From: UMGS902 sp045538895
Lineage (GTDB): Bacteria; Bacillota; Clostridia; Oscillospirales; CAG-272
DNA: 64,000 bases
Direction of reading: 5' to 3'
Assembly: GCA_045538895.1 (NCBI GenBank)
Contig: JAZQEH010000089.1
Location: 1 to 64,000 of the forward strand
Made by a program: the position numbers and the translations under genes. Position 1 is the stretch's first letter, and every line of letters starts with the position of its first letter. Under the pieces are notes generated by a model that saw only the letters and a program-made list of their open reading frames with translations, had not been told where the DNA came from and did not search any database. This document shows positions 34,240 through 43,835 of this stretch, piece by piece.

Positions 34240-34792
34240 CGTATATCCTCTTTGCCTTAAGCACGGCTACCTGTGTTTTTGCATCGGGAATCTCGCCGTT
34301 CATTACCATATCGCAAAGCGTATCAAGCGGGATACGCTCAACACACAGAAACTCGTCTTCGTCAAGGTGCTGCTTTGAGTCCTTTGATACAAGACCTGTT
34401 GCAAGGTACATGTGAATAACCTCGTCAACAAATGCAGGCGTTGTATAAAGCTCACCGAGCAGAGTAAAGCTTTCGGCAGTATAGCCTGTTTCTTCAAAAA
34501 GCTCACGCTTTGCGGCGTCGAGCGGATTTTCGCTTTTAGAATCAAGTTTGCCTGCAGGGATTTCAAGCAAAACCTTTGCGTGGGGATAGCGGAACTGCCT
34601 TTCAACAAGCACGTCTCCGTTTTCAAAAACGGGAATAACGCATACTGCACCGACGTGTCTTATGACCTCACGCACACCCTCATGGGAGTTCGGCAGTCTT
34701 ACTTTGTCACGCTCAAGGTGAACCACGATACCGTCGAAAATACTCTCGCCGCTGATTTTTTCTTCTGTCAAATATGAGTAGTCCTTGTCCAT
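34223..34792 (-). CDS. Nudix hydrolase, ADP-ribose pyrophosphatase-like
   Basis: 189 residues from ATG 34792; GTG 34801 sits too close to the AAAGGT site. The Nudix box spans ~81-104 (IPAGKLDSKSE ... AAKRELFEETGYT), and the usual NudF-like beta-grasp N-terminus (YPHAKVLLEIPAGKL) is present. Enzymes of this type split ADP-ribose into AMP and ribose 5-phosphate with Mg2+. It overlaps a SLOG-family gene downstream, whose relatives bind ADP-ribose-like ligands. Confidence 0.9.
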   Translation of the reverse strand: MDKDYSYLTEEKISGESIFDGIVVHLERDKVRLPNSHEGVREVIRHVGAVCVIPVFENGDVLVERQFRYPHAKVLLEIPAGKLDSKSENPLDAAKRELFEETGYTAESFTLLGELYTTPAFVDEVIHMYLATGLVSKDSKQHLDEDEFLCVERIPLDTLCDMVMNGEIPDAKTQVAVLKAKRIYDERKE

Positions 34793-34864
34793 TGCTGACA
34801 CGCACCTTTACAGTTATTGTAATAATTATACTCTTGTTTTATACGCTTTGCAAGATGTATTATG

Positions 34865-35086
34865 TCAGTTTTTGCGCTCGGAGTGGCGGAGTTCAATGTC
34901 GAGCAAAAGTCCGCCGCCGAGCGAAATTGCGGTTGCTGCAAGTGTGCTTTCCAAGAATTCGATAGCACGGAGCGGTGACGGTGCCGTAACCGTAAAATAT
35001 GCGGATGCCGTGTATATAAATATAATGAAAAGACACAAAAAAACCAGGTTCTGCGCAGGCTTTTTAAGTTCGGGAATATGTTTCAT
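34865..35086 (-). CDS. Small membrane protein, unknown
   Basis: 73 residues, ATG 35086 after AAGGAGC. One or two hydrophobic segments (LVFLCLFIIFIYTASAYF; ATAISLGGGLLLDI) are flanked by charged ends (MKHIPELKK, RHSERKN). It has no recognised domain. It is a separate transcription unit upstream of the Nudix gene, or co-transcribed with it across a 72-base gap. Confidence 0.6.
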   Translation of the reverse strand: MKHIPELKKPAQNLVFLCLFIIFIYTASAYFTVTAPSPLRAIEFLESTLAATAISLGGGLLLDIELRHSERKN

Positions 35087-35495
35087 TTTTTGCTCCTTGA
35101 ATAATCATTATGAATTTATAAATCAACATGATTATATCACAGTTTATACCCGAAATCATATGTAGATTCTGTCGAAAAATGTAGATATATGAATATTTAT
35201 AAACATAATGTAAAAATATGTCGGATATTGTAAAAATTAATATATGTAAATGAATTTTCCGTTTAAATATTGCTTCGGATATGCTCATTGACTGTGTTTG
35301 CTTGAAAAGCTTACGGCGGTGTTTATAAAAATGACGGTAAAAGGGATTGAAAACCGCCGCTCATAATCTGATTTTTGTATTTTCTGAACATAAACAAACG
35401 CACGGATTTGTGAAAACAGCTGTATTTGTCCGTCATGCTTTGTGCAAGAGTATTTGTATACTGTGCAAACATCGAATTGCGAAGAGGTGAGTTGT
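35087..35495. other. AT-rich divergent intergenic region
   Basis: 409 bases between two divergent small genes. It is strongly AT-rich with ATGTA-type runs. A TGTCGAA sequence at 35170-35176 equals the Spo0A-box core but has no second copy near a clear promoter. I see no gene or RNA structure. Confidence 0.4.
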
Positions 35496-35765
35496 TTGAA
35501 GCACGGCGAAATCAATCCCCTTTTTCTCCCAACGGTAAAGAGAGTCGGTGAAGCCTTTGTGACGTATATGATTAAAAAAGGAAACCATACCTATACTCTT
35601 TTTGTCAGTTCAACCGAACCGTGTGAAGGGGAAGCTTATGCTGAGGACATTGCACAGGACCGTTCTACTGCCGAAAGAATAAAAAAGCTCCTTGCTGATA
35701 ATCTGGTTTCTCCGTTGCATGTTTCTGATGTGCTGGAGGACCTGTTGGCACAGGGAGTTATATAA
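35496..35765 (+). CDS. Small protein, DUF6514-like
   Basis: 89 residues. TTG 35496 is the best start because AAGAGGTGA lies six bases upstream; the open frame extends earlier without a site. A short beta-rich half (TYTLFVSSTEP) and a helical C-terminus (AEDIAQDRSTAERIKKLLAD then LHVSDVLEDLLA) recall DUF6514 proteins of clostridia, which predict nothing about function. A strong terminator follows at 35784-35809. Confidence 0.6.
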   Translation: MKHGEINPLFLPTVKRVGEAFVTYMIKKGNHTYTLFVSSTEPCEGEAYAEDIAQDRSTAERIKKLLADNLVSPLHVSDVLEDLLAQGVI

Positions 35766-35783
35766 AGATTTTACATTTCGGCG

Positions 35784-35814
35784 AAAGACCATGCTGCGGC
35801 ATGGTCTTTTTCCT
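35784..35814 (+). terminator. Terminator after the small gene
   Basis: AAAGACCATGC / GCATGGTCTTT with a TGCG loop and a T-rich tail. It isolates the following large operon from upstream transcription. Confidence 0.9.
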
Positions 35815-35881
35815 TTTTTGAAGAAAAATGATATAGATATATATTATAGTTGCAAAAAATAACAGTATATGCCGGAAAATA

Positions 35882-35910
35882 TTGACTTTTTCAACAAAAT
35901 GTGATATAAT
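35882..35910 (+). promoter_or_regulatory. Consensus sigma-A promoter of the large vWA/tubulin/CARF/FtsH operon
   Basis: TTGACT (35882-35887), a 17-bp spacer, TATAAT (35905-35910), about 105 bases before the first gene. No further promoter this good was seen inside the 20-kb operon. The near-perfect boxes suggest steady expression unless a repressor acts. Confidence 0.85.
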
Positions 35911-36015
35911 GCAACATATTGAGGCTTGCGGTGACATTGCACAATATATGGTGTTTGTGTCATGCAATACGTACTAAATAAAATATTTATTAATATATAA
36001 CCGAGGAGGGGTATT

Positions 36016-36498
36016 ATGGCAGTTGATGAAAAAAAGCTCGCTGAAGCGAAAGAAGTGTACAAAGCGCTTTGCCAGTTTCTTGACGAGGACGGCTGGAAGT
36101 ACGATAAGAATGAGGAAGATCTGGTAATCACATCGGGTGCAAGCGGTGAGGATCTGCCGATACAGTTTATGGTAAAGGTGGATGCTGAACGCGGTGTTAT
36201 CAGAACTCTGTCACGCATGCCGCTTTCCGTTCCGGAAGATAAGCGACTTGATATGGCTATCGCAGTATCAATCATTAACAATAAGCTTATCGAGGGTTGC
36301 TTTGAGTTCAACATTGCAAACGAAAGTATAATTTTCTCTATGATAAACTGCTTTGCCGGTGCTACTCTCGGCAAGGGAGCATTTGCGCACATCATTATCC
36401 GCTTCTGCAAAACCGTGGATATGTATAACGACAAGTTGCTGATGCTCGCAAAGGGCTTGGTTACTTTAGAGCAGTTTATTGAAAGCGAAAATAAGTAA
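36016..36498 (+). CDS. YbjN-like protein (first of two paralogues)
   Basis: 160 residues, ATG 36016 after GAGGAGGGG. The pattern of N-terminal helix, beta strands with SGEDLPIQFMVKVDAERG, VPEDKRLDMAIAVSIINNKL and C-terminal AKGLVTLEQFIES fits the YbjN superfamily, which shares the fold of type III secretion chaperones. Such proteins act as small cytoplasmic chaperones or adaptors. The adjacent gene is a diverged copy with the same PxDKR and LEQFI/IEKFI landmarks. Position at the head of the operon suggests they chaperone one of the large downstream proteins; that is inference. Confidence 0.75.
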   Translation: MAVDEKKLAEAKEVYKALCQFLDEDGWKYDKNEEDLVITSGASGEDLPIQFMVKVDAERGVIRTLSRMPLSVPEDKRLDMAIAVSIINNKLIEGCFEFNIANESIIFSMINCFAGATLGKGAFAHIIIRFCKTVDMYNDKLLMLAKGLVTLEQFIESENK

Positions 36499-36512
36499 GG
36501 AGGGCATAAAAG

Positions 36513-36992
36513 ATGGATGAAGCAAAAAAGGCTTGTGCCTTGAAGGCATACGATGCATTTTGTGCATATTTTAAAAGCAAGGATTGGACATATGAAGAGG
36601 TTGAAAAAACCGATGAAAAAATAACGCTTTATCTCCCTATGGGCGGTGAAGATATTCCGATGAAGATTTTTGTTGTTATCGACGTTAATCTTCAGCTCGT
36701 AAGAATTATGTCACCCATGCCGTTCAAGTTCCCTGAGGATAAGCGTGTTGACGGTGCGATTGTAACATGTATTGCAACAAGTTCGATTGTAAACGGTGCG
36801 TTTGACTATGATATTTCCGACGGCTCTGTTGCGTTCAGAATGACAAACGTAATCAGGGATAGCGTCCTTGGTGAGGAAACCATTAATTATATCATCGGTT
36901 GCACATGCGTTACCGTTGACGAGTATAATGACAAGTTCCTCGCAGTAAGCAAAGGCATGATGAGCATTGAAAAGTTTATTGAAGAAAACTAA
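36513..36992 (+). CDS. YbjN-like protein (second paralogue)
   Basis: 159 residues, ATG 36513 with AAGGAGG upstream, 14 bases after the first copy. The landmarks of the neighbour repeat in the same order (GGEDIPMKIFVVIDVNLQLV, PEDKRVDGAIV, SKGMMSIEKFIEEN), but most other positions differ, so this is an old tandem duplication. The likely role is the partner or alternative form of the first chaperone-like protein. Confidence 0.75.
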   Translation: MDEAKKACALKAYDAFCAYFKSKDWTYEEVEKTDEKITLYLPMGGEDIPMKIFVVIDVNLQLVRIMSPMPFKFPEDKRVDGAIVTCIATSSIVNGAFDYDISDGSVAFRMTNVIRDSVLGEETINYIIGCTCVTVDEYNDKFLAVSKGMMSIEKFIEEN

Positions 36993-37000
36993 AATTTCCA

Positions 37001-37023
37001 AAGCCCCGATACCGTCGGGGCTT
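37001..37023 (+). terminator. Intra-operon hairpin before the HTH gene
   Basis: AAGCCCCGA / TCGGGGCTT around a TACCG loop, followed by GTAATACTATAA rather than a T-run. It may be an attenuator or mRNA-stability hairpin setting the ratio of the YbjN-like proteins to the genes downstream. Confidence 0.5.
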
Positions 37024-37048
37024 GTAATACTATAAAGGAGGGTTCGCT

Positions 37049-37330
37049 TTGACAACGGAAGCAAAGGATATTCTGCTTGATAAAATGACCGAGAATTTGC
37101 CGGTGCTGCGTAAGAAACTGAAGTTTTCGCAGGAATCTTTGGCAAACTTTATCGGCAGCAGCCGTTATACGGTAATGCTTATTGAAAACAAAAAAAGGCG
37201 AATGACCTGGAACACCTTTTTATCTCTCGTTCTCTTGTTTGACAAAAACGAGGAAACGTCGCTTTTGCTGAAGGCATTGGATATTTATACCGATGAGCTT
37301 GACGGCATGCTGAAAAACAAAGCAGAATAA
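37049..37330 (+). CDS. XRE-family helix-turn-helix protein (TTG start)
   Basis: 93 residues. Start is TTG 37049, with AAAGGAGGG seven bases upstream. A Cro/CI-type HTH (LRKKLKFSQESLANFIGSSR, YTVMLIENKKRRMTW) occupies the first two thirds, and a helical C-terminus follows. It is the only DNA-binding protein in the operon and the obvious candidate for autoregulating the consensus promoter at 35882-35910. Confidence 0.85.
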   Translation: MTTEAKDILLDKMTENLPVLRKKLKFSQESLANFIGSSRYTVMLIENKKRRMTWNTFLSLVLLFDKNEETSLLLKALDIYTDELDGMLKNKAE

Positions 37331-37353
37331 AAAACCAAGCGGAAAGGGAAAAA

Positions 37354-40017
37354 ATGAAGAAACTATTCGCGCTATTAATAACACTAACGGTTGTTGTTAC
37401 GGCGGTGTTCTGCATGGTGCTTAATGCATCGGCAGAGTCACTGTATATAAGAAAGGTCGTTTCGGTCGTATATGATGACTCAACCAGTATGGATGAGGAG
37501 TGGCCATATGCAAACTATGCTATGCAGGCGTTTTGCGGAATGCTGAATGAAGAAGATCAGCTCTACATTACGTATATGTCAAGTGCAGAGAGCAGTTCAA
37601 GGTATCAGCCCGAAAGCGTTGTTTTGTCGGCATCCGGAATTCAGGAGTCTGTGGATTCGATAAGGAAGCATCAGGATAGCGGGTCGACACCTTTTGAAGC
37701 GGTGGAGCTTGCACATAAGCAGCTGCTTAATGTGCAAGATACAAATCCTAATACGCAGTATTGGCTTGTTGTACTGACTGACGGTGTGTTCAATGAGTAT
37801 CAGTACACGAATCTTACAATCGAAGATATTGAAGAAGACCTGACCGAAAAGTTCAATACGCTTTCGGACAGCGTCATGGCAAACGGTACGCATCCGCAGA
37901 TAACGTTTTTGGCTATAGGTGAGAACGTTGTTTCGCCCGAAAGCAACAACGACAAAGGGATTTACACCTATACTGCCGAAACAGCACTTGATATTATAGA
38001 TACAATGTCAAGTATGGCGGACCGTATTTCGGGCAGAACCCGTCTTGATAAAAAAGCCGTAAAGCAGGTTGATTCAAAAACCGTTCGTGTTTCGTCATCA
38101 ATGCCGCTTCTGAATATTGCGGTATTTGCACAGAAGTCGGGTGCAAAGATAGTAAGTGCAAAGTATGAGGGTGAAAATGATATACCGATTGGCAGAGAGG
38201 CGTATCTCTCTTTCGGAGCGTTTTACCCGGAACTTCAGGCAAGTGCATATCTGATAGGTGATTCGCAACGCAATATCGGTGCAGGCACGTACGAAATCAA
38301 GTTTGACAAGGACGTAAAACTTGACGATATTGTGGTACTGTTTGAGCCTGCTCTTGAAATGAGAATGACCGTTACGGTTAACGGTAAGGAAATTGAGGAT
38401 CTCGACGAGCTTGACGAGGTTATGGAGGGCGATGTTATCGCTCTTTCCTGCAAGATCTACGAAATGGGAACCGATAATGAGATTTCTCCCTCGCTTATGC
38501 CGAGTGGCACCACTTTCGAGATTATCGTAAAGGAAAACGGCGAGACTGTGCAGCAGGTTACGGGAAAGGAAATGGTGCTTGAGGGACACGAGGTAAAACA
38601 TGTGCTCACCGAGATAATTGCTTCGGTAGTTATCGAGGGCTTCAATCCCATTGATTATTCAAAGGAGTTCACTCCGCATGAGTATGTTCCCGTATATACG
38701 CTTGCCGCAAGCTATGGCGGTACAGGAACAAAGAGTATCAGAATCAGCGACCTTGCTGCAAACACCGATATGACTGTTTGCTTTGCGGTGTTCAAGGACG
38801 GAATCCCGATTAACAGCAAGGCAGAGCTTGAGGCACTTGATGCTACAGTGACCCTCGACCTTGACGGTAATGACGGTACCGTTACATATACCGATAATTC
38901 TATTGTGTTTACTCCCAAGACGGCAATGATTCCCGGCGGAGTGGGCGAGGACGGCGCATATGATGTAAATGTCACTTGTTCCATAATGACCGAGAGAGGC
39001 GAGGTTAAAACCTCTGCTCTTTACACGGTACTGTCTGCCGATTTCGCGGTAAACGCTCTGGGTGTTACGGACAGCATCGTTAAAACCGAGTTCTACGGCA
39101 ATAAGATCGGTGCATCGTTCCAGATCACCAAGGACGGTACTCCTCTTCCGAAGAGCAAGGTGGAAAACCAGATTTCGGCAAGCGTTAACGAGGAGTATGC
39201 GGCAGTTATGCTTGATGTTTCGGTTGCTGATGACGGCACAATAACTATTGTACCGTACGTTGAAACAGAGCATGTAATTACATTTTGCAAGTGGTTTTGC
39301 AACTGGTACTACTACTTCGGTCTTCCCGATGGGGACATCACCGTTACGCTTAATCATAAATACGGCAGTGCAAGCACGGTAATAGACGTTGTTGAGGCTT
39401 CGCTTTCATACCGCTTGCTCAACGTATGGCTGCCGCTTATTACATGCATTGTACTTGCAATTCTGATAACCGCATATATTGTACGTATGATTACAAAACC
39501 GCGTTTTGCAAAGGGCGGTGTGCTTTATGTGGGAGATATTACCAAAATGTCAAAGGGCGGTCACTCTTTGTATATTGCAGAGCATGAAATTGCAAAATAC
39601 AATTCGTTTTTGAATCCCGAAAACGATAACAGGCTTCACACCTTCTTGTGTCTTATCAATCCGTTTAAGGATTTCTCGGCTTCTGTAGGAGGCGTTGAGA
39701 TAACTGCAGCAAAGGGCGATCAGCTTAAATGTACTAACGGATTCCCGTGGTACGTTGGCAGTGTAAAGCCGGCAAAGAGTGTAAAATTCAAGTTGTCCTC
39801 TACAAAGGAAATAGCGGATTACTGTATGGAAAAAGACGCATTGCCGATTGATGAAATCAGACCTACCTGTGTTTCCGACGAGCAGAATCAGTTTATTTCG
39901 CAGGATGATTCGCTCTTCTATTTTGTAAATGCAGATGTGTCAACCCCCAAGGCCGGTTCAGGACAGAGAGAAGTTATAGAATCGGCTAACGCATTCTGTT
40001 ATTCAGTAAAAATGTAA
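37354..40017 (+). CDS. Membrane-anchored vWA-domain protein
   Basis: 887 residues. A signal peptide (cleavage near ASA-ES, residue 27) is followed directly by a von Willebrand A domain with the MIDAS motif Asp41-x-Ser43-x-Ser45 (DDSTS) and a later LTDGVFNEY. Several beta-rich extracellular domains come next (~240-690), then one transmembrane helix (~692-713) and a ~175-residue cytoplasmic tail. vWA domains bind proteins through a metal ion, so this is probably the outside sensor or assembly platform of the system. The cytoplasmic tail could contact the tubulin-like or AAA+ components. Ligand unknown. Confidence 0.82.
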   Translation: MKKLFALLITLTVVVTAVFCMVLNASAESLYIRKVVSVVYDDSTSMDEEWPYANYAMQAFCGMLNEEDQLYITYMSSAESSSRYQPESVVLSASGIQESVDSIRKHQDSGSTPFEAVELAHKQLLNVQDTNPNTQYWLVVLTDGVFNEYQYTNLTIEDIEEDLTEKFNTLSDSVMANGTHPQITFLAIGENVVSPESNNDKGIYTYTAETALDIIDTMSSMADRISGRTRLDKKAVKQVDSKTVRVSSSMPLLNIAVFAQKSGAKIVSAKYEGENDIPIGREAYLSFGAFYPELQASAYLIGDSQRNIGAGTYEIKFDKDVKLDDIVVLFEPALEMRMTVTVNGKEIEDLDELDEVMEGDVIALSCKIYEMGTDNEISPSLMPSGTTFEIIVKENGETVQQVTGKEMVLEGHEVKHVLTEIIASVVIEGFNPIDYSKEFTPHEYVPVYTLAASYGGTGTKSIRISDLAANTDMTVCFAVFKDGIPINSKAELEALDATVTLDLDGNDGTVTYTDNSIVFTPKTAMIPGGVGEDGAYDVNVTCSIMTERGEVKTSALYTVLSADFAVNALGVTDSIVKTEFYGNKIGASFQITKDGTPLPKSKVENQISASVNEEYAAVMLDVSVADDGTITIVPYVETEHVITFCKWFCNWYYYFGLPDGDITVTLNHKYGSASTVIDVVEASLSYRLLNVWLPLITCIVLAILITAYIVRMITKPRFAKGGVLYVGDITKMSKGGHSLYIAEHEIAKYNSFLNPENDNRLHTFLCLINPFKDFSASVGGVEITAAKGDQLKCTNGFPWYVGSVKPAKSVKFKLSSTKEIADYCMEKDALPIDEIRPTCVSDEQNQFISQDDSLFYFVNADVSTPKAGSGQREVIESANAFCYSVKM

Positions 40018-40050
40018 AATTTAAATATAATATTACCGGAGGTAGTAAAA

Positions 40051-43000
40051 ATGGCACAAACCTTACTTTTAGGTCTTGGCGGCACAGGTAGCCGTATCGT
40101 TAATTATGTGGCTTCGGATTTGAACAAGAAGCGTATTCCTATTAATGACGGAAACATTTGCTGTGCGGTTCTCGACACCAATGACAACGACAGAGATAAG
40201 CTCGTAGACGGCGGCTCGGTAATCCCTGTTATTGCAACGAGCAAGGACAGAAAAATAGCCGACTACATAAAGCTTTACAATAACCGCGGTGTGCGTGAAT
40301 GGATGCCCGAATCCCCCTCGCTCCTCAAGGAGAATATGAAGGACGGTGCATCTCAGATGCGTGTCAAGTCCCGTCTTGCGTTTCTGGATACAGCCGAAAC
40401 CAAAGAGAGCATCCATGAGCTTGAGGTTGCTATAAACGAGCTTTTCAATTACCGTGACGGTAAGGAAATCCGTGTAATGCTTGTTTCCTCTCTTGCAGGC
40501 GGTACCGGTGCAGGTATGTTTATTCAGACTGCACTCTGGCTCAGAAAGTTTTTTGACAAGAAGAAATGCCCCATTACCATAAGAGGTATTCTGGTTCTCC
40601 CCGATGTTTTCATCGACACGCTCGACGACATCCGCAACGATGAAAACGAAACCCAGAGTCTTTATGCAAATGCATATGCCGCAATCCGTGAGCTTAATGC
40701 AATTACCAAGATCAAGACCAAGGGTATGAAGACGTTCCTCCCTGTAACTATTGACAATCTGTTCGACAGCGAGAAGGACGTTTCCGACGGTCAGCCTGTA
40801 TTTGACTTTGCGTTCTTTGTTGACAATATTACAGAGGGCGGCTCCGGTCTTAAAGAACTTGAGCAGTATGAGCGTGTGATTTCACGTCTGGTTTACATGC
40901 AGCTTTACGCTCCCATGCACGATGACCTTTATTCAGAAGAGGACAATCTTTTCAAGCGTTATGAAAAGAGTCCCGAGCCTCTGTTCGGCTCTTGCGGTAC
41001 TGCAAAGGCAAAGTATCCTACAGAGGATATTCTCCGCTACTGTGCACTCCGTGCTTCGCAGGACGCTCTTTCCAACGGTTGGAGAAAGCTTGACGATGAG
41101 ATCCTTGCAAAGCAGAAGCGTGAGGAAGAACGTGAAAAGAATGGCACTGTTATTACCGAGCGTATCAACCCGAGATATGAGTATGTACGTCTTTTCGATG
41201 CAAAGGCTGCACTCACCGGCAAGGAGGTTGGCAACGACCGTCTGTTTACCAAGATAGGTAAGGATGTCAAGAACGAATCCCGCGACGAAAATCTTGACGG
41301 AAAGATTGAAGTTTCATATACAGATAAGGTTGAAGACTTCATGACTCTTGTTGATGAGGCTGTTGAAAAGGCTGTTGATAATGCCGACTCCGGTAACCTT
41401 GCAGACTTCCGCCTTGCAAAGTCATGGCTTGACAGAACCACCGATACCCGTGCAACCCTGCTTAACACTGTTAACAGCAAGGAAAGAGCTATTACTCAGG
41501 CACTTGAAGATATTGATAAGGCTACCGAAACGCTTGCAGAAGACGTTCTTGACCTTATTTTCCCCGCAGATATGGGTGATATCAATCAGGATAACGCTGC
41601 ATCTGTTTACGGTTTGTTCACAAAGAAGAACAGTGATGACCAGACAGTTTTCATTCATCCCGTAGCGGCAAGATACCTGATTTACAAGCTCAGCACCGAA
41701 TTCAGCTCCCTCAAGGACGATATCCTTCTCGATAAGCCGCGTACTGCTGCTGAAAAGGGATACGGAGAGGGCAAGCCGAAGATTAAATTTGACAATCCCG
41801 CAACAGGAAAGACCGAGGATTCTCCCAAGGCGTTCCTTGAGAGCAACGGCTTCCTCCAGAACGAAAAGAAGTTCATTAAGATTTTCAAGAACCTTTATTA
41901 TCAGCATATAACCGGTCAGGCAGAGCTTTGCAGAAGCTACGCTATTCTTGCGGTTAAGTACAGACTGGCTGTTTTGTTTGGTCAGCGTCTTAAGGCACTT
42001 ATTGACGGTGTAGAAGACTTCTTCAAGAAGCTTCCCAAGGTTTCCAATACTCTTGCAAAGGCTATCGGTGAGAACGTTGAGAAGAATGAAACTCTTGAGC
42101 ATAAGGTTATCTACGTTTGTGCGACCGAAAAAGAAAAGGAAGCACTTTACAAGTCAATCGGTCTTGATACTGCCGGCAGCGAGGCGGGCATTAACGGTGT
42201 TGTTGTAAAGGCGCTTTACGGTCAGTTCTGCGCAAGCGAAAGACCGGATGCAGAGAATAATAAGGATTATGTTGGCAAGAGCCTTGAAAACGCTTTCTAC
42301 CGTGATGTAATTGCAACCTATACAGATATTCTCAAAAAGCGTCATAAGGATGACATTGATCTTGATATCTATTCGGCTATCTGCAAGTGCAGCGATATTG
42401 AATACGAGGCAAAGCAGCAGGCTATTAAGGATAACGAATCGGACAATCCGTTCCTCGATGTTGACACCGAAACTGACGAATCCAATGATACTGCGGCAAC
42501 CCAGAGAAGATATCTGCTTGCTATGGAAGCAATGAAGAAGCGACTCATGGATACTGCGGCGCCCTTCCTTGTTACAAGCGAGGAGTTTCCTGATGATGAG
42601 GATGAGGACGAGCATCTTTCCTCTGACGTTGTTGATGAAGAGCCTGAAGACTTTATTCCTACAAGAAAGCGCAAGACATTCTGGGGCTTCAATCCCGTTG
42701 TGGCACAGAATTGTTCGGCACTCGGCACAATTCTCGGCATAAACGTTGCTCAGCAACAGAATATTGCTTATTCCAAGAATGAACTTGACTGTTACCGTGC
42801 GGTATACGGTATTGCGGCACAGTACGTTGATAAGTTCAACGAGCTTAAGGATGGCGAATACTATGCCAGCTACTGCAACGTTGTAAAGGATATGGTTAAG
42901 GAGGTTGGCGACGGTCACGAAGAGGCTCTCGTTCACACTCCCCATCTTGATAAGACATGGCACCTCTACCTGCCTTATATCACCCCTGAAAAGCAGGCTG

Positions 43001-43686
43001 ATGAGGATAAGAAGTTCTACCGTTATTTCTGGTTCGCTATTGCTTACGGTTTGATTACCGTTAACAAGTATGGCAATTTCCAGATGCTCCGTACAAAGCA
43101 TAATGCTCACGGAGAGTTCCTCAAGAACGAAACTATCAAGTATGACGGCAAGCCCATTGGCAGAGCAGATTTTGATTTGCTTCTCACCGCACTTAAGATT
43201 GACGGCGAGTTCATGGCATACGGCAAGCGTCTTGAGGGCAGATTCTTAAAGGAATGTGCAAACATCGGCAGCGGTTCTAACTATGAGGATACCGAACTTC
43301 TCCGCGGACACAAGGCTTCTGCGGTTGAGGAATATGACGAAAACGGCGAGCTTATCGTTGCTGAGGATAAGAAGGCGGATAAGCTGCACGTCGGCGGTCT
43401 CGGTTCCTCGGATGAGCTTAATGCAGTTTCAATTATTGTAAGATATCACAACTCCCCCAAGCCTAAGGATGATATCGAAGCAGCACTTGTTAAATCTCTT
43501 GAAAATCTGTTCATCGAGCTTGTCGGACATAAGTTCGGCGACACGGACGAAGAAAAGGCAAAGGCAAGAACAAAGGGCTACATGCTTTGCAAGAGAGTTT
43601 ACGATTCGAGCGACCGCAAGGATAAGGACATTGAACTTATCAGACATTGGAAGGACGCAAAGAGTAATAACATTTACGAAGGCTGA
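40051..43686 (+). CDS. Tubulin/FtsZ-like GTPase (Tubulin_2 type), large
   Basis: 1211 residues, ATG 40051 after GGAGG. The N-terminal GTPase domain has GLGGTGSR at residues 8-15 and the tubulin signature-like loop SSLAGGTGAGMF with GGTGAG at 150-155. This fits the bacterial tubulin-like family (Pfam Tubulin_2) rather than FtsZ itself. The remaining ~900 residues are mostly helical and charged, with an acidic stretch (PDDEDEDEHLSSD) near 850, and I recognise no further domain. It has no membrane segment. It may form nucleotide-dependent filaments or rings under the membrane that organise the vWA, 743-residue and 1729-residue membrane proteins. Confidence 0.8.
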   Translation: MAQTLLLGLGGTGSRIVNYVASDLNKKRIPINDGNICCAVLDTNDNDRDKLVDGGSVIPVIATSKDRKIADYIKLYNNRGVREWMPESPSLLKENMKDGASQMRVKSRLAFLDTAETKESIHELEVAINELFNYRDGKEIRVMLVSSLAGGTGAGMFIQTALWLRKFFDKKKCPITIRGILVLPDVFIDTLDDIRNDENETQSLYANAYAAIRELNAITKIKTKGMKTFLPVTIDNLFDSEKDVSDGQPVFDFAFFVDNITEGGSGLKELEQYERVISRLVYMQLYAPMHDDLYSEEDNLFKRYEKSPEPLFGSCGTAKAKYPTEDILRYCALRASQDALSNGWRKLDDEILAKQKREEEREKNGTVITERINPRYEYVRLFDAKAALTGKEVGNDRLFTKIGKDVKNESRDENLDGKIEVSYTDKVEDFMTLVDEAVEKAVDNADSGNLADFRLAKSWLDRTTDTRATLLNTVNSKERAITQALEDIDKATETLAEDVLDLIFPADMGDINQDNAASVYGLFTKKNSDDQTVFIHPVAARYLIYKLSTEFSSLKDDILLDKPRTAAEKGYGEGKPKIKFDNPATGKTEDSPKAFLESNGFLQNEKKFIKIFKNLYYQHITGQAELCRSYAILAVKYRLAVLFGQRLKALIDGVEDFFKKLPKVSNTLAKAIGENVEKNETLEHKVIYVCATEKEKEALYKSIGLDTAGSEAGINGVVVKALYGQFCASERPDAENNKDYVGKSLENAFYRDVIATYTDILKKRHKDDIDLDIYSAICKCSDIEYEAKQQAIKDNESDNPFLDVDTETDESNDTAATQRRYLLAMEAMKKRLMDTAAPFLVTSEEFPDDEDEDEHLSSDVVDEEPEDFIPTRKRKTFWGFNPVVAQNCSALGTILGINVAQQQNIAYSKNELDCYRAVYGIAAQYVDKFNELKDGEYYASYCNVVKDMVKEVGDGHEEALVHTPHLDKTWHLYLPYITPEKQADEDKKFYRYFWFAIAYGLITVNKYGNFQMLRTKHNAHGEFLKNETIKYDGKPIGRADFDLLLTALKIDGEFMAYGKRLEGRFLKECANIGSGSNYEDTELLRGHKASAVEEYDENGELIVAEDKKADKLHVGGLGSSDELNAVSIIVRYHNSPKPKDDIEAALVKSLENLFIELVGHKFGDTDEEKAKARTKGYMLCKRVYDSSDRKDKDIELIRHWKDAKSNNIYEG

Positions 43687-43835
43687 TTTAAACCTGCAGG
43701 TTTGCGAGGGGCGGCAACGCCCCTCTGCAGACGGCAGACTGTTGGTAGGGGAAAGCGTGAAAAACAGCAAGAATATGATTAAACTACGGGTTGTTGCACG
43801 TTGCAATGCCGCTTTGCGGCAGAATGGAGATTAAA
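43687..43835 (+). other. 149-base gap with palindromes inside the operon
   Basis: This is the largest gap in the operon. It contains the palindrome AACCTGCAGGTT (43691-43702), the hairpin GAGGGGC/GCCCCTC (43706-43725) and a further GCCGC/GCGGC pair near 43808-43820. None has a T-run, so read-through is expected. It could be an RNA-processing or attenuation site, or an inserted repeat. Confidence 0.5.

Noticed and set aside
35170..35176. Spo0A box (TGTCGAA), also at 24252-24258
   Set aside because: A 7-base match is expected by chance several times in 64 kb, and no supporting context was found.
40051..43686. Cell-division FtsZ
   Set aside because: It is three times too long, has a GxGGTG N-terminus and GGTGAG loop of the Tubulin_2 type, and is not in a division gene cluster.
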